Part shown: piece after piece, positions 33,843-41,747 of the stretch
Layout: every line of letters starts with the position of its first letter
Position numbering within the stretch: the stretch's first letter is position 1
Origin: JBBWZH01 sp035544115
GTDB taxonomy: Bacteria > Actinomycetota > Actinomycetes > Mycobacteriales > CADCTP01
Assembly (NCBI GenBank): GCA_963714145.1
Contig: OY970235.1
Coordinates: 434,001 to 498,000 of the forward strand
Direction of reading: 5' to 3'
DNA length: 64,000 nucleotides
Program-made: the position numbers and the translations under genes
The notes under the pieces: generated by a model
Told to the model about the DNA's origin: nothing
Seen by the model: the letters and a program-made list of their open reading frames with translations, nothing else
Database searches by the model: none

Positions 33843-34265
33843 TCAGCCGAGTGCTTCGACCTGACGGAGTACGGATCGGGCCTGAGCGAACAGCATGCCG
33901 ATGTTCACGCCACGGCGGCAGATGACGGCGGTGACGATGTCGGCGTCATCCGGGCTGCGGATGAACAGGTGCACCAGGTTCTCACTGTTGATCATAATTT
34001 CCTGGAAGTAGTGCTCGTTGCTGGTGACGCCGCGGCGCTGCTTGAAGCTGTCCTCGATCATCACCACGTTGCGGCCCTGGAAGAGGTCGAAGGTGGCGGC
34101 GGCGAGCAGGTCGAGCAGCTCCTGCGGGTGGGAATCCACGGTGTCGACGGCCAGCAGCATGCCGGTGGACATGTCGACCACCCCGGCGGCAACACACTCC
34201 GGAACGTCGCGTCGCATCGACTTCACCGTCTCGGTGACCCGCTGGGACATGCTCATCGTACTCAT
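33843..34265 (-). CDS. Roadblock-like protein (NIGMLFAQAR subtype)
   Basis: 140 residues from ATG 34265 with GAGGAG upstream. VPECVAAGVVDMSTGMLLAVD, SNEHYFQEIMINSENLVHLFIR and RRGVNIGMLFAQARSVLRQV mark a third, more divergent roadblock-like type. It has fewer Arg/Pro-rich stretches and somewhat lower GC than its neighbours. It is convergent with the plus-strand operon and divergent from ftsY. Confidence 0.75.
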   Translation of the reverse strand: MSTMSMSQRVTETVKSMRRDVPECVAAGVVDMSTGMLLAVDTVDSHPQELLDLLAAATFDLFQGRNVVMIEDSFKQRRGVTSNEHYFQEIMINSENLVHLFIRSPDDADIVTAVICRRGVNIGMLFAQARSVLRQVEALG

Positions 34266-34467
34266 GCGACTCCTCGCTGTGCCGGTTCTGCGCACCCTGG
34301 GCCGCCAAGCATCCTTACACGGCAAGCGGTCCAGGGGCGGCTGAATGTCCACTTGCGACAGATGTCGGCGTCGTGCCGGGCCGACTGTTTCGGCGCCGCC
34401 GGGCGCCGACACCCGGCGCCGGCCGGCCGGCGGTGGCCGGGATCACCGGGGTTGAGAGGATCGACCC

Positions 34468-35721
34468 ATGGTGTACGTGGTGTTGGCGATCGTGCTCGTC
34501 GTGCTGCTGGCCGGGGGGCTGGCGGCGTTCCTGCTGCCGCGCCGGCGATCGGCCCCGCCGCTGCCCCCGACCGGGCAGCCGACCGGGCAACCGACCGGGC
34601 AACCGACCGGGCAACCGACCGGGCGGCCGGCAGCCACCGGCACCCTGGCCCCGCCCACCCCGACGCCGCCCGGCACCCCGGTGCCGGAGGCGGCCACCTC
34701 GGCGGCGGCAACGCCCGAGGCGGCCACCCCGGAGGCGGCCACTGCGGAGCTCACCGCTCCGGAGGCCGCCGCGCTCGAACCGGCGCTGGAGATACCGGCG
34801 CCGACCGCCGGCCGGCTGGTCCGGCTGCGGGCCCGGCTGGCCCGCTCGCAGTCGTCGCTGGGCCGCGGCCTGCTCGGTCTGCTCGGCCGGGAGCGGCTGG
34901 ACGACGAGGTCTGGGAGGAGATCGAGGACACCCTGCTGCAGGCGGACGTGGGCGTGGCCGCCACCGCCGAGATCGTCGAGCGGCTGCGTACCCGGACCCG
35001 GGTGCTCGGCACCCGGACCGAGCCGGACCTGCGCGCGCTGCTCTCCGAGGAGCTGGTCGCCGCGCTGGACCCGACGGCCGACCGCACCCTGCACACCGCG
35101 CCGGCCCCCGACGGCAAGCCCGCCGTGCTGCTGGTGGTCGGCGTGAACGGCACCGGCAAGACCACCACCTGCGGCAAGCTGGCCCGGGTCCTGGTCGCCG
35201 ACGGCCGCACCGTGCTGCTCGGCGCGGCCGACACCTTCCGCGCCGCCGCCGCCGACCAGCTGGAGACGTGGGGGTCCCGGGTCGGCGCCCGCACCGTGCG
35301 GTCGCACGCCGGTGCCGACCCGGCCTCGGTCGCGTTCGAGGCGGTCAAGCAGGGCATCGAGTCGCATGTGGACACCGTGCTGGTGGACACCGCGGGTCGG
35401 CTGCACACGAAGACCGGCCTGATGGACGAGCTGGGCAAGGTCAAGCGGGTGATCGAGAAGCACGGGCCGGTGGACGAGACGCTGCTGGTGCTGGACGCCA
35501 CCACCGGGCAGAACGGGGTGATCCAGGCCCGGGTGTTCACCGAGGCGGTGGACGTCACCGGCATCGTGCTGACCAAGCTGGACGGCACCGCCAAGGGCGG
35601 CATCGTGATCGCGGTGCAGCGCGAACTCGGCGTGCCGGTCAAGCTGATCGGCCTCGGCGAGGGCGCCGACGATCTCGCCCCGTTCGAGCCGGAGGCGTTT
35701 GTCGACGCGCTTCTTGGTTAG
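34468..35721 (+). CDS. ftsY: Signal recognition particle receptor FtsY
   Basis: 417 residues. FtsY docks SRP-ribosome complexes at the membrane. An N-terminal hydrophobic segment (VVLAIVLVVLLAGGLAAFLL) could anchor it, followed by a Pro/Thr/Ala-rich linker (30-110) with a PTGQ repeat. The NG domain has Walker A GVNGTGKTTT (about 225), DTFRAAAADQLETW, VDTAGRLHTK and TKLDGTAKGG. Start ATG 34468 follows GAGAGGA. In mycobacteria ftsY directly follows smc; here the vapBC pair and the roadblock cluster lie between. Confidence 0.97.
   Translation: MVYVVLAIVLVVLLAGGLAAFLLPRRRSAPPLPPTGQPTGQPTGQPTGQPTGRPAATGTLAPPTPTPPGTPVPEAATSAAATPEAATPEAATAELTAPEAAALEPALEIPAPTAGRLVRLRARLARSQSSLGRGLLGLLGRERLDDEVWEEIEDTLLQADVGVAATAEIVERLRTRTRVLGTRTEPDLRALLSEELVAALDPTADRTLHTAPAPDGKPAVLLVVGVNGTGKTTTCGKLARVLVADGRTVLLGAADTFRAAAADQLETWGSRVGARTVRSHAGADPASVAFEAVKQGIESHVDTVLVDTAGRLHTKTGLMDELGKVKRVIEKHGPVDETLLVLDATTGQNGVIQARVFTEAVDVTGIVLTKLDGTAKGGIVIAVQRELGVPVKLIGLGEGADDLAPFEPEAFVDALLG
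34567..34626 (+). repeat. 12-bp tandem repeat in ftsY (PTGQ x5)
   Basis: Five in-frame copies of CCGACCGGGCA(A/G) encode PTGQ in the linker between the membrane segment and the NG domain. Length changes would stay in frame. Confidence 0.9.
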
Positions 35722-35868
35722 ACCTGTGTCGCGCTGGGTGCGTCCCGGCGGGTTTGGCGAGATCCTGGGCGGGCCTGGTCGGGATCGTGTTAGCTGGGCG
35801 CCGGACGGCTCGATGCGGACCGTTCGTCACCGAAGCCCTGCTCCGATGCGCTGCCAGGGGGTACCACC

Positions 35869-37338
35869 ATGCCTGACCGCCTTGACCGCCGCGGGTTCCT
35901 CGCCACCGCACTGGCCGGCGCCGCCGTCGTCGCCTTCGACCCGTTCGGTCGGGGCTGGCTGACGGCGGCCGCGGCGAGCGAGGGAGGGATGGCCGGAGCG
36001 GTGGCGATTCCAGGGCTGGACGGCGAGCTGATCATCGACCCGGGCGGGCTGACCGGGGCGGCCGACGACTACGGCCACATCGTGCACCGGCTGCCGGTGG
36101 CGCTGCTGCGCCCCGGCTCGGTCCGGGACATCGTGACCGCGGTCCGGTACGCCAACCAGCTGCGGATCAAGGTGGCCGCCCGCGGCCAGGCGCACACCAC
36201 GTTCGGCCAGGCCCAGGTGGACGGCGGCCTGGTGATCGACGTCAACGCGCTGGCCACGATCGGCCAGATCAGCGCCGCGTCGGCGACCGTGGACGCCGGC
36301 GTGCGCTGGCTCGACCTGGCCCGCGCCGCCGCCGACCGCGGGCTGACCGTGCCGGTCTACACCGACTACGTGGACATCACCGTCGGCGGCACGCTCGCCG
36401 CCGGTGGCATCGGCGGCGCGACCCAGCACCACGGCATGCAGGTGGACAACGTGCTGGCGCTGGACGTGGTCACCGGCGACGGCGTGCTGCGGCACTGCTC
36501 GCCGACCGAGGACCGGCAGCTGTTCGAGTGCGTGCTCGGCGGGCTGGGCCAGTTCGCGGTGGTGGTGCGCGCGACGATCCGGCTGATCCCGGCGCCGACC
36601 GAGGTCCGCTCCTACCAGCTGTACTACCCGGACCTCGGCACCTACCTGGCCGACCAGCGGCTGCTGCTGGCCAGCGGCCGGTTCAGCTCGCTGGAGGGGC
36701 AGGCGGTGCCGGCGGCCGGCGGCGGCTGGGAGTTCATGGTGGACGCGGCCAGCTACTACCGCCCGCCGGCCGACCCGGACGACGCCGCGCTGCTGGCCGG
36801 CCTGCACTTCGACCCGGCCCGCACCGTGATCACCGAATACTCCTACCTGGACTGGGTGAACCGGCTGGCGCCCACCGTCGAGCTGCTCAAGGAGCTCGGC
36901 ATCTGGTACTTCCCGCACCCCTGGATCAACCTGTTCCTGCCGTCCGGCAAGACCCGGCAGGTGGTCGGCGCGGCGCTGGCGGACCTCACCCTGGACGACA
37001 CCGGGCAGGGGCCGGTGCTGCTCTACCCGTTCCGTACCGACCGGCTGACCAGGCCGTTCACGATGAAGCCGGCCGAGCCGGTGGCGTTCCTGTTCGCGCT
37101 GCTGCGCACCGCGGTGCCGCCGGACCCGGCAGTGGTGGCCCGCCAACTGGCGGACAACCGGGCGCTGTACGAGGCGGCCCGCGCGGTCGGCGGGAAGCGG
37201 TACCCGGTCGGCTCGGTGCCGTTCAGCCCGGCCGACTGGCGGGACCACTACGGCAAGCGGTACGCCGCGTTCGCCGCGGCCAAGGCCTGCTACGACCCGA
37301 AGCACCTGCTGGCGCCGGGCCAGGGCATCTTCGCCTGA
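35869..37338 (+). CDS. Tat-exported FAD oxidase resembling cytokinin dehydrogenase
   Basis: 489 residues. A twin-arginine signal (DRRGFLATALAGAAVVAF) predicts export. The FAD-binding-4 fold has RGQAHTTFGQAQVDGGLVIDV, whose His corresponds to the covalent-FAD His of plant cytokinin dehydrogenases. VYTDYVDITVGGTLAAGGIGG matches the CKX segment that carries the catalytic Asp, HHGMQVDNVLALDVVTGDG and GGLGQFAVVVRA are also CKX-like, and HPWINLFLP and PGQGIF end the substrate domain. These enzymes cleave N6-side chains of cytokinins. The start ATG 35869 follows AGGGGG. It is a single gene ending at a terminator. Confidence 0.8.
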   Translation: MPDRLDRRGFLATALAGAAVVAFDPFGRGWLTAAAASEGGMAGAVAIPGLDGELIIDPGGLTGAADDYGHIVHRLPVALLRPGSVRDIVTAVRYANQLRIKVAARGQAHTTFGQAQVDGGLVIDVNALATIGQISAASATVDAGVRWLDLARAAADRGLTVPVYTDYVDITVGGTLAAGGIGGATQHHGMQVDNVLALDVVTGDGVLRHCSPTEDRQLFECVLGGLGQFAVVVRATIRLIPAPTEVRSYQLYYPDLGTYLADQRLLLASGRFSSLEGQAVPAAGGGWEFMVDAASYYRPPADPDDAALLAGLHFDPARTVITEYSYLDWVNRLAPTVELLKELGIWYFPHPWINLFLPSGKTRQVVGAALADLTLDDTGQGPVLLYPFRTDRLTRPFTMKPAEPVAFLFALLRTAVPPDPAVVARQLADNRALYEAARAVGGKRYPVGSVPFSPADWRDHYGKRYAAFAAAKACYDPKHLLAPGQGIFA

Positions 37339-37359
37339 GCGGCTGACCGGGGAGTTAGT

Positions 37360-37391
37360 GGCCCGCCGCGGCCGCGGGACCGCGGCGGGCC
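37360..37391. terminator. Bidirectional terminator with nested stems
   Basis: GGCCCGCCGCGG (37360-37371) pairs perfectly with 37380-37391 around an 8-base loop. A second 10-bp pair, GGCTGACCGG (37341-37350) with CCGGTCAGCC (37394-37403), encloses it. It separates convergent genes. Confidence 0.75.
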
Positions 37392-37397
37392 GGCCGG

Positions 37398-38297
37398 TCA
37401 GCCCTTGAGCGCCCCGTGCATGATCCCGCCGACGATCTGCCGGCCCAGCACGACGAAGATCAGGATCACCGGGATCGTGGTGAGGAACGTGCCGGCCAGG
37501 ATGACCGACTGGTCCGGCACGTAGCCGGTGCCGAGGTTCTGCAGCGCCACCTGGACGGTCGGGTTGTCCAACTGCAACACCAGGATCGGCCAGAAGAAGT
37601 CGTTCCACGCTTGCAGGAACGTCAGCATGCCGAGCACGGCCATCGCCGGCCGGGCGATCGGCAGCACGATCGACCAGAAGACCCGGAACGTCGAGGCGCC
37701 ATCGATCCAGCCGGCCTCGAGCAGCTCGGTGGGCATCGCCTGCGCCAGGTACTGGCGCATGAAGAAGACACCGAACGCGGTGACCAGCGTCGGCAGGATC
37801 ACCGCCTGCAGGTGGTCGGTCCAGCCGAGCCGCACCATGATCTGGTAGAGCGGGATGACGCCGAGGCTCGGCGGGATCAGGATCGTGCCGATCGTCAGCG
37901 CGAGCAGCACCGACCGGAACCGGAACCTCAGCTTCGCGAACGCGAACCCGGCCAGCGTGCAGAACAGCACCGTGCCCAGCGCGATCGAGCCGGACACGAT
38001 CACCGAGTTGATCATCGCCTTGGTCAGGTCGGCGGTGTCGTAGGCCACCCGGATGTTGTGCAGCAGCCGGCCGCCCGGTATCAGCGGCGGTGGCACCTCG
38101 TTGATCTCGGCGTTCGTCCGGGTCGCCATGACCAGCGTGTAGTACAGCGGGAAGATCGAGATCAGCGCGACGAAGCCGAGGATCACGTAGGTCAGCCAGC
38201 CGGCGCGCAGTTGGCTGTTTCCGCTGTGCTTGCGCCGCCCGCCGCCCGGCGGCGGCGCTGGATCGACCGGAGCGGCCGTTGCGGTAATGACAGTCAC
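37398..38297 (-). CDS. Sugar ABC transporter permease (MalG type)
   Basis: 299 residues, six predicted membrane helices. The EAA loop is ELLEAGWIDGASTFRVFWSIVLPIARPAM, which docks on the ATPase. A Pro/Gly-rich cytoplasmic N-terminus (1-28) precedes helix 1. It ends the five-gene minus-strand operon and follows the other permease by 10 bases. No ATPase gene is present, so a shared MsiK-like ATPase from elsewhere is inferred. Confidence 0.93.
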   Translation of the reverse strand: MTVITATAAPVDPAPPPGGGRRKHSGNSQLRAGWLTYVILGFVALISIFPLYYTLVMATRTNAEINEVPPPLIPGGRLLHNIRVAYDTADLTKAMINSVIVSGSIALGTVLFCTLAGFAFAKLRFRFRSVLLALTIGTILIPPSLGVIPLYQIMVRLGWTDHLQAVILPTLVTAFGVFFMRQYLAQAMPTELLEAGWIDGASTFRVFWSIVLPIARPAMAVLGMLTFLQAWNDFFWPILVLQLDNPTVQVALQNLGTGYVPDQSVILAGTFLTTIPVILIFVVLGRQIVGGIMHGALKG

Positions 38298-38307
38298 GGG
38301 ATCCGCC

Positions 38308-39327
38308 TCAATCTCGGGACCGTTGTCGCCCGCGGGCGAGGGTGGCGTTGACCAGGACGGCTATCAGGATGATCACGAACATGGTCCAGGCGACGGCGGC
38401 AGCGTAGCCCAGCTTGGAGTTGCGCCAGCCCTCGTCGTACAGCAGCAGCCCGAGGGTCTGGTACTGCCGGCTGACGCCGCCGCTGTGGCCGACCTGCCCG
38501 CCGAACAGCAGCGGCTCGCCGAAGATCTGGGTGGCGCCGATGGTGGAGATGATGATGGTGAACAGGATCGTCGGGCGCAGCGCGGGGATCGTCACGTACC
38601 GGAACTGCTGCCAGCGGCTGGCCCCGTCGATCGCGGCCGACTCGTACAGGTCGGTGGAGATCGACTGCATCGCGGCCAGGTAGATCAGCGCGTTGTAGCC
38701 GGTCCAGCGCCAGGTGACGATCGTGGATATCGCGATCTGCGAGGTCCACCGGCCGGCCTGCCAGTCGATGTGGTCGAATCCGACCAGGCCGAGCAGCCAG
38801 TTGATGAACCCGAAGTCGCGGCCGAACAGGCCGGTGAAGACCAGCGTGGCCGCCGCCACCGAGGTGGCGTACGGCATCAGCATCGCCACCCGGAAGAACG
38901 TCCGGCCGCGCACCTGGTAGTTGAGCAGGTGGGCCAGGCCGAGCGCCATCAGCAGTTGCGGCACGGTGGAGATCACGCCGATGGTGAACGTGTTCCGCAG
39001 CGCGTTCCAGAAGAACTCGCTGTGCAGCAGGGTGCTGTAGTTCTTGAACCCGACCCAGGTCATCTTCTCCGGCGTGCCGAAGTCGACCTTGTGCAGCGAC
39101 ACCCAGGCCGTGTAGATCAGCGGGAAGAGGCCGAACGCGCCGAAGACGACGAAGAACGGCAGTACGAATGTGTACGGGGTCAGTCCGGCACCGGGCCGGC
39201 GGGGCCGCCCGTGCCTGCGGGCCGTCCCCGCCGGCGCCGGGAGATCGCTCTGCCGGACGTCCGGCTCAGTCGCGACCAATGCGCGTCCTTCCTTCGTGGA
39301 GCGGTGGCACCCGGGGGAGGGACGCAC
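38308..39327 (-). CDS. Sugar ABC transporter permease (MalF type)
   Basis: 339 residues. FVLPFFVVFGAFGLFPLIYTAWVSLHKVDF is the first helix region, and LYESAAIDGASRWQQFRYVTIPALRPTI the EAA loop. Together with 37398-38297 it forms the membrane channel for an oligosaccharide. It lies 36 bases after the binding-protein gene. The N-terminal ~40 residues are disordered; an internal start is possible but none is clearly better. Confidence 0.93.
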   Translation of the reverse strand: MRPSPGCHRSTKEGRALVATEPDVRQSDLPAPAGTARRHGRPRRPGAGLTPYTFVLPFFVVFGAFGLFPLIYTAWVSLHKVDFGTPEKMTWVGFKNYSTLLHSEFFWNALRNTFTIGVISTVPQLLMALGLAHLLNYQVRGRTFFRVAMLMPYATSVAAATLVFTGLFGRDFGFINWLLGLVGFDHIDWQAGRWTSQIAISTIVTWRWTGYNALIYLAAMQSISTDLYESAAIDGASRWQQFRYVTIPALRPTILFTIIISTIGATQIFGEPLLFGGQVGHSGGVSRQYQTLGLLLYDEGWRNSKLGYAAAVAWTMFVIILIAVLVNATLARGRQRSRD

Positions 39328-39363
39328 CCCCGGGTGCCACCCGTCAGAGCGGCGGCCTGGCGG

Positions 39364-40674
39364 CTAGCCGATGGCGTTCTTGATGTTCTTCAGTGCTGCC
39401 GCCCAGGCCTCGTCGGGCGACTTGCCCTGAGTCTCGATCGAGAGCAGCGCGGTGCTGAAAGCGTCCTTGATCGCGCCGTCCTTCGGGCCGATGATCTGCA
39501 CCGGCAGCTTCGCCGCCACGTCACCGAAGATCTTGCCGGTGGGCGCGTTGTTGAAGTACGGCTCGGTGTAGCCGGCCACGGCCGGGTCGGCCGCGGCGAC
39601 GGAGCTGGACGGGAAGTTGCCGCCCTTCTTGAACAGCGTGACCTGCTGCGGGGCCTCGGTCAGCCACTTGATCAGGTCGTAGGCCTCCTTGGCGTGCTGG
39701 CTGTTCTTCGGGATGCCCAGGTACGAGCCGCCCCAGTTGGCCGAGTTCGGGCCGGGCGCGATGTCCCACTTGCCGCTGCCCTTGTCGCCAGCCTTGCCCT
39801 TGATGTAGCCGATCATCCAGGACGGGGCGCCGACGGTCGCGAACGAGCCGCTGGCGAAGCCCTTGTCCCAGTCGCCGCTGAACTGGTTGACCTTGCCGGT
39901 CAGACCTTCCTGGATCGCCTTGACGGCGGTGTCCCAGGCCTGCTTGACGGCCGGGTTGCTGTCGTAGATCGGGGTGCCGGACTCGTCGTAGTACTGCTTC
40001 ACCGAGCCGCCGAGAATCGTGTTGTACAGGCCGCTGGAGGTGTCGATGAACGCCGACTTGCCCATCTTTGCCTTGTACTGCGCACCCATGGCCAGGAAGG
40101 CGTCCCAGCTGGTCCACTTCTTCGCCAGCTCATCGCGGTCGGTCGGCAGCCCGGCCTGCTTGAACAGGTCGGTCCGGTAGGCGATCGCAATCGGGCCCAC
40201 GTCGGTGCCCAGGCCCAGCACCTTGCCATCCGTGGTGGTCGCAGCCTTCCACTTCCACGGGTAGAAGCTGCTCTCCTGACTGCTCGCGCCGAGCGTGTTC
40301 AGGTCGGTGAACTTGGCCGACAGGTTCTGGGTGACATCGGCGATCCGGCCGACCTCGAGGCCGGCCACGTCGATGCTGCCCTTGGCCGCGTTCAGGTTCT
40401 GCTGCAGCACCGGGTAGTAGTCGTTCTCCTGCTGGATGCTGCTGAAGTTGATCGTGACGTTGGGATGCAGGGTGTGGTAGGCGTCGAAGAGCCCGGCTTC
40501 CTTGTAGCCGAAGGTCCCGAACAGACGGACGTTCAGCGTCACCGGGGCGTTCGCGTTGGCGCCGTTGCCAGTGTTGCTGTCGCTCTTGTCGTTGGAGCTG
40601 CAGCCCGCGATCGCGAGCGTGCCGACGATGAGCGCGCCGAGCAGCGCTCTCGTCCTCCTCCGCACGGTGTACAT
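39364..40674 (-). CDS. Sugar-binding lipoprotein of an ABC transporter
   Basis: 436 residues. The signal peptide ends in a lipobox, LAIAGC, with lipidated Cys25. The mature part is an extracellular solute-binding family 1 protein (FGTFGYKEAGLFDAYHTLHPNVTINFSS; GVNQ-type hinge regions; WDIAPGPNSANWGGSYLGIPKNSQH near the C-terminal lobe). Given the GH1 enzyme in the operon, the ligand is probably cellobiose or another beta-glucoside. ATG 40674 has AGGAGGGG upstream. Confidence 0.92.
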   Translation of the reverse strand: MYTVRRRTRALLGALIVGTLAIAGCSSNDKSDSNTGNGANANAPVTLNVRLFGTFGYKEAGLFDAYHTLHPNVTINFSSIQQENDYYPVLQQNLNAAKGSIDVAGLEVGRIADVTQNLSAKFTDLNTLGASSQESSFYPWKWKAATTTDGKVLGLGTDVGPIAIAYRTDLFKQAGLPTDRDELAKKWTSWDAFLAMGAQYKAKMGKSAFIDTSSGLYNTILGGSVKQYYDESGTPIYDSNPAVKQAWDTAVKAIQEGLTGKVNQFSGDWDKGFASGSFATVGAPSWMIGYIKGKAGDKGSGKWDIAPGPNSANWGGSYLGIPKNSQHAKEAYDLIKWLTEAPQQVTLFKKGGNFPSSSVAAADPAVAGYTEPYFNNAPTGKIFGDVAAKLPVQIIGPKDGAIKDAFSTALLSIETQGKSPDEAWAAALKNIKNAIG

Positions 40675-40693
40675 CGAACCCCTCCTGGATTGT

Positions 40694-41725
40694 TTAGGCC
40701 GACTGCCTGGTAACCAGCTCAGTCGGCAGGATCAGGCCGCGAGCGCGCGGAGCGTGCGGCCGCTCGGCCAGCGCTAACACCAGGCTTGCCATCTGCCGTC
40801 CCATCTCGACGGTCGGCTGGCGCACCGTGGTCAACGCAGGCTCCGTCATGGTGGCCAGGTCGAGGTCGTCGAAGCCGACGAGTGCCACGTCATCTGGCAC
40901 CCGGCGGCCGGCCTTGCGCAGCGCACGCAGCGCACCGACGGCCATCAGGTCGGACGCCGCGAACACGGCGTCCAGGCGCGGCCCACGTTCGAGCAGGTCG
41001 GCCATGGCCTGCTCACCGCTCTGCTGGCCGTACGTGCCGTACGCGATCAGGGAGCGGCGGTACCGCCGCGGGCCCAGCGCGTCCCGGTAGCCGGACAGCC
41101 GGTCCACACCGGCGCAGTGGTCCTGCGGCCCGGCAATGGTGGCGACCTGGGTTCGGCCCTGCTCCAGCAGGTAGCTGACCGCATCCCGGGCGCCGCCCCG
41201 GTTGTCCACGTCCACGTACGGAAGTTCGGCTCCGCTCAGCGGCCGGCCACCGATCACGGTCGGTATGCCGGCCCGGGCGAACGCCGCGGGCAACGGGTCC
41301 GCGCCGTGCAGCGACAGCAGCAGGACGGCGTCCGCGTGACCGCCACCTACGTACCGCTCGACCCGGTCCCTGTCTCCTTCGCTCTGCGCCATGATCAGCA
41401 CGAGCTGTTTTCCTGCCGCGGTCAACTCCTGGCTGGCGCCGCGGACGATCCCGCCGAAGAACGGTTCGGCGAACACCCGGACGTCCGGCTCGGACACCAC
41501 GAGGGCGATCGAATCCGTCCGCTGGGTGACGAGACTGCGGGCGGCACTGTTCGCCACGTACCCGAGCCGCTCTACCGCCCGCTCGACTGCCGCCCGCGCC
41601 TCCGGACTCACCCGCGGCGACCCGTTGATCACACGGGACACCGTCGCCCGGGAAACCTGCGCGTACGCGGCGACCTCTTCCAGGGTGGGCCGCGGCCGGC
41701 GGACTCCAGCGGTTCCTGAAGTCAC
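40694..41725 (-). CDS. LacI-family repressor of the beta-glucoside operon
   Basis: 343 residues. The HTH is PTLEEVAAYAQVSRATVSRVINGSPRVSPEAR with hinge helix VNSAARSLV-like residues after it; the effector domain ends in DDVALVGFDDLDLATM and TTVRQPTVEMGRQM. GTG 41725 is chosen because GGGAGG lies just upstream; a longer frame would overlap the GH1 gene. It sits between the hydrolase and the binding protein, so it is probably autoregulated. The matching operator lies at 43363-43376. It resembles CebR, the cellobiose-responsive regulator of streptomycetes. Confidence 0.92.
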   Translation of the reverse strand: MTSGTAGVRRPRPTLEEVAAYAQVSRATVSRVINGSPRVSPEARAAVERAVERLGYVANSAARSLVTQRTDSIALVVSEPDVRVFAEPFFGGIVRGASQELTAAGKQLVLIMAQSEGDRDRVERYVGGGHADAVLLLSLHGADPLPAAFARAGIPTVIGGRPLSGAELPYVDVDNRGGARDAVSYLLEQGRTQVATIAGPQDHCAGVDRLSGYRDALGPRRYRRSLIAYGTYGQQSGEQAMADLLERGPRLDAVFAASDLMAVGALRALRKAGRRVPDDVALVGFDDLDLATMTEPALTTVRQPTVEMGRQMASLVLALAERPHAPRARGLILPTELVTRQSA

Positions 41726-41747
41726 GGCCACCTCCCTCGCCTCCATG

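Noticed and set aside
29747..34265. A Streptomyces-type conservon (cvnABCD)
   Set aside because: Only roadblock-type and DUF4388-like genes are present; the kinase, DUF742 and GTPase genes that define a conservon are missing.
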